64,000 nucleotides of DNA, taken from positions 2,662,001-2,726,000 of the forward strand of contig NZ_CP121113.1 of assembly GCF_029581395.1 (NCBI RefSeq), given 5' to 3'. Positions within the stretch are counted from its first letter, which is position 1; each line of letters starts with the position of its first letter. Source of the DNA: Roseinatronobacter sp. S2 (GTDB lineage Bacteria; Pseudomonadota; Alphaproteobacteria; Rhodobacterales; Rhodobacteraceae). Positions 56,586 through 64,000 of this stretch are shown here, in pieces. Both the position numbers and the translations under genes were made by a program. The notes beneath the pieces are model-generated. The model worked only from the letters and a program-made list of their open reading frames with translations, was not told the origin of the DNA and ran no database searches.

Positions 56586-56912
56586 TGTCATTTCGGCCAA
56601 ATATGATCCAACAGGATTTCAATAAGCGTTTGAAAAAAAGTGATTATGATCTTTCGAAGAATATCCTTGCTTTGCATTGGTTGCCTCGCTCCTTTGTTTG
56701 GAAAAGATCGATTCGCTTGATCGGCAACCCCTCTAATAAGCGCATTTTTTTGTGTTGTGCGGCATTTTTTTCAAGACGCTCCTTGCACCAATTGATTAAC
56801 AGTCAACTGCTCTTAGGCCTTAAACAACAAGTTAGATCCGTTAGGCTTCTGTTAACTTCTGTTAACTCACCGGACGATCACAAAAGTGTGATGGGGGTGC
56901 TGTAAATGTCAT
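56571..56912 (+). repeat. Direct-repeat flanks of the ureB-ureC insert
   Basis: The span is bounded by ATGGGGGCGCTCTGATGTCAT (56571-56591) and the near-copy ATGGGGGTGCTGTAAATGTC plus AT (56891-56912). They differ at three positions and one added base. The segment between is about 41% GC by hand count, far below its flanks. Inside are a 10-bp tandem repeat, TTCTGTTAAC twice (56847-56866), and a small stem ATCACA/TGTGAT (56877-56892). Confidence 0.8.
56585..56905 (+). CDS. Low-GC ORF of 106 codons inserted between ureB and ureC
   Basis: 106 residues, beginning [13 protein letters not shown] and ending SVMGVL. I do not recognise it. It is basic, with a middle segment (IFLCCAAFFSRRSLHQL) that is mildly hydrophobic but not a clear membrane helix. 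Its ATG overlaps the ureB stop and its stop is followed at once by the ureC ATG, so it fits the operon perfectly. Base composition and codon choice (many TTT, TTG, AAT, AGA) are unlike all neighbours. Either a recently acquired small gene or an insert that stays open because of its flanking repeats; expression is uncertain. Confidence 0.45.
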   Translation: MSFRPNMIQQDFNKRLKKSDYDLSKNILALHWLPRSFVWKRSIRLIGNPSNKRIFLCCAAFFSRRSLHQLINSQLLLGLKQQVRSVRLLLTSVNSPDDHKSVMGVL

Positions 56913-58651
56913 ACAAGATCACACGCGAAGCCTATGCCGACATGTATGGCCCGACCGTGGGCGACAAGGTGCGGCTGGGCGATACCGATTTGATAATCGA
57001 GGTGGAACGCGACCTGATCACCGAACGCGCAGGCGGCGGCACAGGGCCAAACAGCGCGCGCTACGGCGAGGAGGTCAAGTTCGGCGGCGGCAAGGTCATC
57101 CGCGACGGGATGGGCCAGTCCCAACTGACCCGCGCACAGGGCGCCATGGATACGGTCATCACCAATGCGCTGATCGTGGATTACACCGGCATCATCAAGG
57201 CCGATGTGGGCCTGCGCGGCGGGCGTATTGCCAAGATCGGCAAGGCCGGAAACCCCGACACCCAACCCGGTGTTGATGTCATCATCGGGCCGGGCACCGA
57301 AATCATCGCGGGCGAAGGCAAAATCCTGACCGCAGGCGGGTTTGATGCGCATATCCATTTCATCTGCCCCCAACAGATTGATGATGCGCTGCATTCGGGC
57401 CTGACCACCATGCTGGGGGGCGGCACTGGCCCTGCGCATGGCACGCTGGCCACCACCTGCACCCCCGGCCCGTGGCATCTGGGCCGGATGATGCAGGCGG
57501 CGGATGCGTTTCCCATGAATCTGGCATTCGCGGGCAAGGGCAATGCCAGCCTGCCTGACGCGCTGCACGAACAGGTGCGCGCAGGCGCGGCCGCGCTGAA
57601 ACTGCACGAAGACTGGGGCACCACACCTGCCGCGATTGATAACTGCCTGAGTGTCGCGGATGAAACCGATGTGCAGGTCATGATCCACACAGATACGCTG
57701 AATGAATCGGGGTTTGTGGAAAACACCATTGCAGCCATCAAGGGCCGCACCATCCACGCCTTTCATACCGAAGGGGCGGGTGGCGGCCATGCGCCCGATA
57801 TCATCAAGGTGGTCAGCAGCCAGAATATCCTGCCCAGCTCCACCAACCCGACCATGCCCTACACTGTCAACACCATCGAGGAACATCTGGACATGCTGAT
57901 GGTGTGCCACCATCTGGACCGCAAGGTGCCCGAAGATGTGGCCTTTGCGGAATCGCGCATCCGGCGTGAAACCATCGCGGCCGAAGATATATTGCATGAC
58001 ATGGGCGCGTTTTCGGTGATTTCATCGGACAGTCAGGCCATGGGCCGCGTGGGCGAAGTAATCACCCGCACATGGCAGACCGCCCATAAGATGAAGCTCC
58101 AGCGCGGGCGGCTGGCCGAGGAGTCCGGCGACAACGACAATTTCCGCGTGCGCCGCTATATTGCGAAATACACCATCAACCCCGCAATCGTGCATGGCAT
58201 GTCGCGCCATATCGGCAGCGTGGAAGAAGGCAAGCGCGCCGATCTGGTCCTGTGGTCGCCCGCGTTTTTCGGCGCGAAGCCTGAAATGGTGCTGATGGGC
58301 GGGTCCATCGTCGTGGCGCAGATGGGCGATCCCAACGCGTCCATCCCCGTGCAGCCCATGCATTCGCGCCCCATGTTCGGGGCTTTTGGGCGGGCAGTCG
58401 AACAGTCTGCCGTGATATTCGTGTCGCAGGCAGGGCAATCTGCGGGCATCGGCGCGGAACTGGGGCTGGCAAAATCCACACTTGCGGTGGAGAACTGCCG
58501 CGAAATCGGCAAATCCGACATGCGCCTGAACAGCGCCACCCCCCAGATCGAAGTCGACCCCGAAACCTATGAAGTGCGCGCCGATGGTGTGCTTCTGACC
58601 TGCGAACCGGCGTCCGAGCTGCCGCTTGCGCAGCGTTATTTCCTGTTCTGA
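56906..58651 (+). CDS. ureC: Urease subunit alpha (catalytic, nickel)
   Basis: 581 residues. All active-site motifs are intact: HIHFICPQQ with the metal-binding HxH, the carbamylated Lys in [10 protein letters not shown], His in [10 protein letters not shown] and [10 protein letters not shown], the flap Cys in VCHHLD, and Asp in ISSDSQAMG. It hydrolyses urea to ammonia and carbamate. Compared with the usual about 568 residues it carries an extra about 13-residue Gly-rich segment ([13 protein letters not shown]) at residues 40-52, before [10 protein letters not shown]. Translation may depend on the preceding 106-codon ORF through direct abutment. Confidence 0.96.
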   Translation: MSYKITREAYADMYGPTVGDKVRLGDTDLIIEVERDLITERAGGGTGPNSARYGEEVKFGGGKVIRDGMGQSQLTRAQGAMDTVITNALIVDYTGIIKADVGLRGGRIAKIGKAGNPDTQPGVDVIIGPGTEIIAGEGKILTAGGFDAHIHFICPQQIDDALHSGLTTMLGGGTGPAHGTLATTCTPGPWHLGRMMQAADAFPMNLAFAGKGNASLPDALHEQVRAGAAALKLHEDWGTTPAAIDNCLSVADETDVQVMIHTDTLNESGFVENTIAAIKGRTIHAFHTEGAGGGHAPDIIKVVSSQNILPSSTNPTMPYTVNTIEEHLDMLMVCHHLDRKVPEDVAFAESRIRRETIAAEDILHDMGAFSVISSDSQAMGRVGEVITRTWQTAHKMKLQRGRLAEESGDNDNFRVRRYIAKYTINPAIVHGMSRHIGSVEEGKRADLVLWSPAFFGAKPEMVLMGGSIVVAQMGDPNASIPVQPMHSRPMFGAFGRAVEQSAVIFVSQAGQSAGIGAELGLAKSTLAVENCREIGKSDMRLNSATPQIEVDPETYEVRADGVLLTCEPASELPLAQRYFLF

Positions 58652-58806
58652 TGCCCATGTTTCACCCAAGTCTGGCGCAAGGATGCAACAGTCGCGCAAA
58701 AAATGCCGCAGCGCAGCATTGCGCACGCGCTGTTGAGAAGAAATTTACCCCCTGCTGTGATACTGCATATCCGTGGGAGGAGTGTTTCTACCTGACGGAG
58801 GGTGAA

Positions 58807-59040
58807 ATGCGACAACGACCAGCAAATTCCAACCTTAGTCCGCAGCAATCCCAGCGGCTTGATTGTTTTCTGGCCTCTACCGGATTTGGCTGCAACCCGT
58901 CCCAATCCCGCACGGCGCGCGAAGCTGAATTTGCGCGCCTTGACCGCCTGCCAGATGGCGCGCTTGCGTCCATGGGCCTGAACCGGCGCGGATTGGCGGC
59001 GCATGTTTATCGTGATCTTTTCCACATAGGTGCAAAATGA
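58807..59040 (+). CDS. Small protein of unknown function between ureC and ureE
   Basis: 77 residues from the ATG at 58807, which has GGAGG at good distance; the frame is open back to 58651. Its C-terminal half, FARLDRLPDGALASMGLNRRGLAAHVYRDLF, resembles the DUF1127-type small-protein pattern (Leu-Asp-Arg-Leu ... Leu-Ala ... Gly-Leu-Asn-Arg), but I cannot assign a family. Its stop overlaps the ureE start (ATGA), which suggests it is translated. A 155-bp gap separates it from ureC. Confidence 0.55.
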   Translation: MRQRPANSNLSPQQSQRLDCFLASTGFGCNPSQSRTAREAEFARLDRLPDGALASMGLNRRGLAAHVYRDLFHIGAK

Positions 59041-59555
59041 CCGACCTTCCTCCCCTGAACCGGCTTTTGAAAACCCGACCCGACCGCTGTGACGGCGCTG
59101 TCATTCTGGATTATGACGGACGCATGATCCGGCGCAAACGCCTGACCACCGCCGAAGGGCGCGGCTTCATGGTAAATTTGCCTGAAGTCACAAACCTTGA
59201 TGCCTATTGGGGCCTTGAGCTGGCAGACGGCACCACACTGGAAATCGTCGCCGCTGACGAACCCCTGATCGAAGTCACCGGCGATCTGCCCCGCCTTGCA
59301 TGGCATATCGGCAACCGCCACACGCCCTGCCAGATTGACGCAAACCGCATGCTGGTGCGCCACGATCATGTGATTGAAGCCATGTTGCGCCAATTGGGGG
59401 CCAGCCTGCGCCATATCAGTGGCCCCTTCACACCCGAAGGGGGCGCCTATGGTCATGGCCGCACGATGGGCCATTCGCATGGGCCGGACACCGGCCATAG
59501 CCATGATCATGGGCATGCACATGGCCATGATCATCCCCACCATACGCACGCCTGA
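59037..59555 (+). CDS. ureE: Urease nickel metallochaperone UreE
   Basis: 172 residues. The two UreE domains are recognisable (GRGFMVNLPEV, WHIGNRHTPCQID, RHDHVIEAMLRQLGA), and the C-terminus is a His-rich tail of His-Gly/His-Asp pairs (GHSHGPDTGHSHDHGHAHGH...) that binds several nickel ions. The tail is long compared with many alphaproteobacterial UreE proteins. It supplies Ni to the UreG-UreF-UreD-urease complex. Confidence 0.94.
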   Translation: MTDLPPLNRLLKTRPDRCDGAVILDYDGRMIRRKRLTTAEGRGFMVNLPEVTNLDAYWGLELADGTTLEIVAADEPLIEVTGDLPRLAWHIGNRHTPCQIDANRMLVRHDHVIEAMLRQLGASLRHISGPFTPEGGAYGHGRTMGHSHGPDTGHSHDHGHAHGHDHPHHTHA

Positions 59556-59558
59556 TCC

Positions 59559-60197
59559 ATGCTGTCACCCGCCGCACTGACCCTTGTCCAATGGCTGTCC
59601 CCGGCATTCCCGACCGGCGCCTTCGCCTATAGTCACGGGCTGGAACAGGTCATTGCCGATGGCTGCGTGCATGATGCCGGCAGCCTGCGCGACTGGCTGG
59701 CCGATGTGGTGCAGTTCGGCACCGGCTGGCAGGATGCCGTGCTGATGGCGCAGGCGCTGAAGGATGGTGCGGATCCGGATGCGCTGGACGCGCTTAGTGT
59801 GGCATTGCAACCCTGCGCCGAACGCCTGTGCGAAGCGCGCGAACAAGGGGCGGCCTTCGCGCGCACCCTTGGCATCATGACGGGCCAGACACTCCCGCCG
59901 CGCACCCTGCCCCTGACTGTGGCCTGCGCCGCGCGGCCCCTTGACCTGCCCGCAAGGGACGTGATTGCGCTGTATCTTCAGGGCTTTGCCAGCAATCTGG
60001 TCACCATGGGCGTCAAACATATCCCGCTGGGCCAAAGTGCGGGCCAGAAAGTGCTGGCCGGTCTGCTGCCCGTCATCATAGATGTCGCCACGCATGCTGA
60101 AGCCGCAGAACCCGATGCATTCGCGAATTCCTGCCTTGCCGCCGATCTGGCCGCAATGCACCATGAAACCAAGGAAACAAGGCTTTACCGGACATGA
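59559..60197 (+). CDS. ureF: Urease accessory protein UreF
   Basis: 212 residues, an all-helical protein with [23 protein letters not shown] at the N-terminus, the strongest UreF signature. UreF links UreD to UreG and acts as a gate for GTPase-driven nickel insertion. It starts 3 bases after ureE and overlaps ureG by four bases. Confidence 0.95.
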   Translation: MLSPAALTLVQWLSPAFPTGAFAYSHGLEQVIADGCVHDAGSLRDWLADVVQFGTGWQDAVLMAQALKDGADPDALDALSVALQPCAERLCEAREQGAAFARTLGIMTGQTLPPRTLPLTVACAARPLDLPARDVIALYLQGFASNLVTMGVKHIPLGQSAGQKVLAGLLPVIIDVATHAEAAEPDAFANSCLAADLAAMHHETKETRLYRT

Positions 60198-60862
60198 ACA
60201 CAACGCCTTCCAACATGCACGGCCCGTTGCGCGTGGGTATCGGCGGCCCCGTCGGTGCAGGCAAAACAACGCTGACCGAACATCTGGCGCGCGCGCTTGC
60301 GCAGCGCTGTTCCATGGCGGTCATCACCAATGACATCTACACCCGCGAAGATGCGGACGCACTGGTGCGCGCGCAGGTGCTGTCTGCCGACCGCATTCGC
60401 GGGGTAGAAACCGGCGGTTGCCCGCATACGGCCATCCGCGAAGATGCCAGCATCAACCTTGCCGCCATTGCAGATCTGAACCACGCCTTCCCCGATCTGG
60501 ACCTGATACTGATTGAATCGGGCGGCGACAATCTGGCCGCAACCTTCTCGCCGGAACTGGCGGATATCACCATCTATGTCATCGACACCGCCGCAGGGCA
60601 GGACATCCCGCGCAAACGCGGACCGGGCGTCACCAAATCCGGCATGCTGGTGGTCAACAAGATTGATATGGCCCCGCATGTGGGCGTTGATCCGGTGTTG
60701 CTGGAACACGACACGCAGCGCGCACGCGGGCGCTTGCCCTATGTCATGGCCAGCCTGAAACAGGGGCACGGGCTGGACGTGGTGGTGGCATTCCTTGAAC
60801 GTGAAGGCGGCCTCGTCCTGCGCCCCGACCCCGCGCAGACCATTCAACGGCAAAGCGCCTGA
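60194..60862 (+). CDS. ureG: Urease accessory GTPase UreG
   Basis: 222 residues. P-loop [13 protein letters not shown], the metal-binding CPH (in [11 protein letters not shown]), the ESGGDNL switch and [10 protein letters not shown] are complete. It is the SIMIBI-class GTPase whose GTP hydrolysis releases nickel and CO2 into the apo-urease active site. It is the last gene of the urease operon. The 515-bp gap that follows separates it from the urea transporter genes. Confidence 0.96.
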   Translation: MNTTPSNMHGPLRVGIGGPVGAGKTTLTEHLARALAQRCSMAVITNDIYTREDADALVRAQVLSADRIRGVETGGCPHTAIREDASINLAAIADLNHAFPDLDLILIESGGDNLAATFSPELADITIYVIDTAAGQDIPRKRGPGVTKSGMLVVNKIDMAPHVGVDPVLLEHDTQRARGRLPYVMASLKQGHGLDVVVAFLEREGGLVLRPDPAQTIQRQSA

Positions 60863-61377
60863 TCCGGTCTTCAGAAACGGACACAGGCGTCATCTGACAT
60901 GCTATGCAACGGGCTGCATCTATGCGCGGCATCGGCCTTCATCTTGCCAAAAATACTCAAAACCCACCCATCAGGTATGGCCGCACCCCGCCAAGGTGCC
61001 GAATCCTGAACATGTTGCCTATTTTGCGGGCGACACTGCATAAGATTTCCGCCCCATTTTTCCAGACACAACGCCGCAATGCAGCAATAATATTAGACAC
61101 AAACGCGTGATTTTGCCTAATTTTTTGGCATAACCCCGAACCCAACCCTGTTGCCAGCAAATCAAAGCACCCCAAAATTGCATCACGCACGCCTGCGTTC
61201 CACAACATATTTGCTGGTTGAAAGATCAGCATCAAACATGCCCAACGGCCTGATCCTGGCAGATGCCGACCGTTGGACATGGCAACAAGAATGCTGCTCT
61301 GACGGATATGGGGCCTTGAACGCGTGATTCAACCCGGACCGTCAGTCGCATAAGATCATCAAAGGAGAATGCGTCTT
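60863..61377. promoter_or_regulatory. Region between ureG and urtA
   Basis: 515 bases without a gene. It holds the repeat fragment at 60938-60960 and an AT-rich part around 61080-61130. It also has TGGCAACAAGAATGCT at 61280-61295, which matches a sigma-54 type -24/-12 promoter at its invariant TGGCA and GC positions. Nitrogen control of the urt operon would be sensible, but no NtrC site is obvious. Confidence 0.4.
60938..60960 (-). repeat. GGAGTATTT repeat, degraded fragment
   Basis: The inverse of this stretch reads GAGTATTTTTGGCAAGATGAAG, the core word of the dispersed repeat found at 6253 and 20341, without the GC-rich hairpin. It lies near the urease operon 3' end, as the other copies lie near gene ends. 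Confidence 0.6.
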
Positions 61378-62661
61378 ATGACAACCAAAACCCTGCTTGC
61401 TTCTGCTGCGGCCTCGGCGTTACTGATCACGTCCGGCCCTGCATTTGCCGATTGCCCGATCAAGGTCGGTGTGCTGCACTCTCTGTCTGGCAGTATGGCC
61501 ATTTCCGAAACCACGCTGCGCGATGTCATGTTGATGCTGGTTGACCAGCAAAACACCGCAGGCGGCCTGCTGGGCTGCGAAATCGAAGCCGTCGTTGTGG
61601 ACCCCGCATCGGACTGGCCACTCTTTGCCGAACGTGCCCGCGAATTGCTGACTGTCAATGACGTGGACGTCATTTTCGGGGCCTGGACCTCGGTCAGTCG
61701 CAAGGCTGTGCTGCCGGTTCTGGAAGAACTGAACGGGCTGATGTTCTATCCGGTCCAGTATGAAGGGCAGGAAAGCTCGCGCAATGTGTTCTACACTGGT
61801 GCTGCCCCCAACCAGCAAGCCATCCCTGCCGTGGATTATTTCCTTGAAGAACTGGGTGTTGAAAGCTTCGCATTGCTGGGCACGGATTATGTGTATCCCC
61901 GCACCACCAATGCCATTCTTGAGGCTTATTTGTTGTCCAAAGGCATTGCGGCTGAAGATATTTTTGTAAATTACACCCCGTTTGGTCATTCAGACTGGTC
62001 CACCATCGTGTCCGATGTCGTGGCCCTTGGCGCAGGCGGCAAACAGGTCGGCGTGATTTCCACCATCAACGGTGACGCCAATATCGGCTTTTACACCGAA
62101 CTGGCCGCCCAGGGCGTCAGCGCGGATGATATTCCCGTAGTTGCGTTTTCTGTGGGCGAGGAAGAGCTTTCGGGCCTCGACACATCGCGCCTTGTCGGTC
62201 ATCTGGCGGCATGGAACTACTTCATGTCGGCAGACACGCCCGAAAATGAAACCTTTATCGCCGCCTGGCATGACTTCATCGGCGATGACAGCCGCGTGAC
62301 GAATGACCCGATGGAGGCCCATTACATCGGCTTCAACATGTGGGTCAACGCGGTCGAAGCTGCCGGCACCACTGATGTGGATGCCGTGCGCGAAGCAATG
62401 TGGGGTCAGGAAGTTCCCAACCTGACCGGCGGCACCGCTGTCATGTTGCCAAACCACCATCTGGCCAAGCCGGTTCTGATTGGCGAAATCCGTGCCGACG
62501 GGCAGTTCGACATCATCAGCCAGACCGGCGAAGTCGAAGGCGCCGCATGGACCCCCTATCTGGACGAAAGTGCCACGCTGGTCAGCGACTGGCAGGAACT
62601 GGGTTGCGGCATGTTCGACACAGCCACTGAAACCTGTGTCCAGCTGACATCCAACTACTAA
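61378..62661 (+). CDS. urtA: Urea-binding periplasmic protein
   Basis: 427 residues from the ATG at 61378, which is at better distance from AAAGGAG than the upstream in-frame ATG at 61369. A signal peptide ends in AFA. The mature part begins [20 protein letters not shown], characteristic of UrtA, and contains [20 protein letters not shown] and [12 protein letters not shown]. It captures urea for the high-affinity UrtABCDE importer and so feeds the urease encoded upstream. Expression is usually induced by nitrogen limitation. Confidence 0.94.
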   Translation: MTTKTLLASAAASALLITSGPAFADCPIKVGVLHSLSGSMAISETTLRDVMLMLVDQQNTAGGLLGCEIEAVVVDPASDWPLFAERARELLTVNDVDVIFGAWTSVSRKAVLPVLEELNGLMFYPVQYEGQESSRNVFYTGAAPNQQAIPAVDYFLEELGVESFALLGTDYVYPRTTNAILEAYLLSKGIAAEDIFVNYTPFGHSDWSTIVSDVVALGAGGKQVGVISTINGDANIGFYTELAAQGVSADDIPVVAFSVGEEELSGLDTSRLVGHLAAWNYFMSADTPENETFIAAWHDFIGDDSRVTNDPMEAHYIGFNMWVNAVEAAGTTDVDAVREAMWGQEVPNLTGGTAVMLPNHHLAKPVLIGEIRADGQFDIISQTGEVEGAAWTPYLDESATLVSDWQELGCGMFDTATETCVQLTSNY

Positions 62662-62726
62662 GCAAGACGGGATGCAGGCCCAAGGGTTTGCATCCCCCTT
62701 ATCTGAGTTGCGTCCTGCCTGAAGAT

Positions 62727-64000
62727 ATGAAAGCCCCTGCCATGTTGCGACGTCTTCGCCGCGTGCCCTTGTGCGCGTGTCTGATATTCCTTGGTATTTT
62801 CGTGGCCCTCATAGCCGCGCCCACAGCCGCGCATGCCCAAAGCACCAGCGACACGCCCTTGCAGGATGTGCTGCAAACCGTGCAGGCGCAGGTCGCAAGC
62901 CCGTCACGCGGAACGGTGCCCGATGTTCTGTCGGCCCTGCTGGCGCGCGATGCGCCCGGCACAGTGGAATTTTTGCGCGCATGGCAGGATCGCGGCGTTG
63001 TCGAACGCCCCGAAGACGGGTTGTTTTTCGTGGCACATGAAACCGGCGGCATGGTTGAATTGATCGACATTGACAGCGGCGCGGTTGTGGATCAGGTCAG
63101 CACCCGTGATGTGAACCAGATACGCCCCAATGCAGGTGTGCGGCGTGAAATCAACGCAGCGCTTGTGCAGTTTGAATTGATGAACCCCGACCCCGCGCGG
63201 CGTATCGCGGCACTGGAATCCGCCACCAGAAGCCCCGATCCCGAACAGATACCGGCGCTGGAACTGGCGCTGGACGCGGAATCAGACGCGCGCATTGCCG
63301 CGCGCATGGAACGCTTGCTGGACCTGCTGAACGCCCGTTTCACCACCGACACCGCAACCCGTGTCGATGCCATCGACGGGCTGCGCGGCGATATTTCCAC
63401 CGAAGCGCGGCGCGTGTTGAACCAGCTTTTGCAAACCCGCAGCGATTTCGCCCCAACCCTGCCCGAGGACGCCAACATCGCGCGTATCCGCACCCCCGGG
63501 CAGGATATGGACCTGCATGCCGCCTATGCGGTTTTGTCTGAAGCGGGGCTGTTCCCGCCACGGCCGGGGCGCAATGCCATCCGCGATGTGCTGCGCGCCA
63601 ATGTTGTGGACGGGGCCGTGGGCGGCATTCCGGTTCATCAGCTTGACACGGATGAGGCCCGCCGCACCGCATACCGCGCCTTGCAGGATGCGGGCACTGT
63701 GCCGCCACTGGTGACACAGGCCGATATGGAAGCGGCAGTTGCGCAATATGTCTTTTTCGATGCCTATCTGGAAGCGGACGCTGCGGTGACCGACGCCGCA
63801 AGCACCGCCCTTGACAGCACGCGCACCCGGATCGGCGCGTTTCAGGCCCTCAGCCTGTCACTCGATGCGCTGTCGCTGGCGTCAATCTTCTTTCTGGCGG
63901 CCATCGGGCTGGCCATCACCTTCGGGGTGATGCGCGTGATCAACATGGCGCATGGCGAGTTTATCATGATGGGGGCCTATACCGGCTATGTGGTGCAAAC
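62727..64000 (+). CDS. urtB: Urea ABC transporter permease UrtB (cut by window edge)
   Basis: It starts at the ATG at 62727 and runs beyond the window. A signal peptide (ends AAHAQ) is followed by a long periplasmic domain of about 340 residues with paired helical segments. The first membrane segments begin near 63870 ([27 protein letters not shown]), which is the LIV/urea permease signature. The large N-terminal domain is a known feature of UrtB. Only about half the permease domain is visible. Confidence 0.9.
   Translation, partial: MKAPAMLRRLRRVPLCACLIFLGIFVALIAAPTAAHAQSTSDTPLQDVLQTVQAQVASPSRGTVPDVLSALLARDAPGTVEFLRAWQDRGVVERPEDGLFFVAHETGGMVELIDIDSGAVVDQVSTRDVNQIRPNAGVRREINAALVQFELMNPDPARRIAALESATRSPDPEQIPALELALDAESDARIAARMERLLDLLNARFTTDTATRVDAIDGLRGDISTEARRVLNQLLQTRSDFAPTLPEDANIARIRTPGQDMDLHAAYAVLSEAGLFPPRPGRNAIRDVLRANVVDGAVGGIPVHQLDTDEARRTAYRALQDAGTVPPLVTQADMEAAVAQYVFFDAYLEADAAVTDAASTALDSTRTRIGAFQALSLSLDALSLASIFFLAAIGLAITFGVMRVINMAHGEFIMMGAYTGYVVQ

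Overview
The window is high-GC DNA from an alphaproteobacterium, most likely of the Rhodobacteraceae/Roseobacter group. This rests on gene content and gene style: a COQ9 protein next to rpsU, a phaR-phaP-phaC/phaZ cluster, a BcsN-like cellulose operon, a urease operon followed by urt urea-transporter genes, a NavAb-type sodium channel, and a short dispersed repeat containing GGAGTATTT that I associate with this family. I see no rRNA, tRNA, CRISPR array, transposase or prophage gene. Most genes are packed with 1-4 base start/stop overlaps.

Layout. 1-14837: housekeeping genes. These are hflC (cut by the window edge) and hflK, glutathione reductase, rpiA, a small cytochrome c lipoprotein, L-serine dehydratase, an unknown DxD glycosyltransferase-like protein, hslO, a NUDIX-CCA transferase pair, an ABC exporter, an RNA uridine methyltransferase, a voltage-gated sodium channel and an L,D-transpeptidase. 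15118-30679: a nitrogen and polyamine region. It has a PotFGHI-type polyamine importer, a quinone oxidoreductase, a class IV aminotransferase, COQ9, rpsU, a polar amino acid ABC importer, two glutamine-synthetase-like ligases around a class I amidotransferase, and a PuuB-type oxidase. Together these suggest uptake of polyamines or amino acids and degradation by gamma-glutamylation.

30680-35153: the polyhydroxyalkanoate cluster (phaR, phaP, phaC, divergent phaZ), with a CTGC-N3-GCAG operator upstream of phaP. 35648-43573: a cellulose operon in the order bcsN-like, bcsA, bcsB, bcsZ, TPR protein. 44019-48973: a ribosome hibernation factor, folA-thyA, glyoxalase I, an ExeA-like ATPase, an ExoY-like sugar transferase and a rhomboid protease. 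49306-54856: a membrane LytTR regulator, a small membrane protein, folD, chorismate mutase, fhs and asd. 55146 to the end: ureDAB-orf-C-orf-EFG, then urtA and the start of urtB, which together import and hydrolyse urea.

The most unusual structure lies between and within operons. A low-GC block of about 320 bp with a 106-codon ORF sits exactly between ureB and ureC, flanked by near-identical repeats of about 21 bp. Removing one repeat and the block would recreate a direct ureB-ureC stop/start overlap. A 136-bp element with imperfect terminal inverted repeats occurs three times (14917, 35333, 49066). One copy abuts what looks like a second, Rhizobiales-type repeat inserted at its end. Another lies between two copies of a duplicated gene junction. 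UreC itself carries a Gly-rich insert of about 13 residues.
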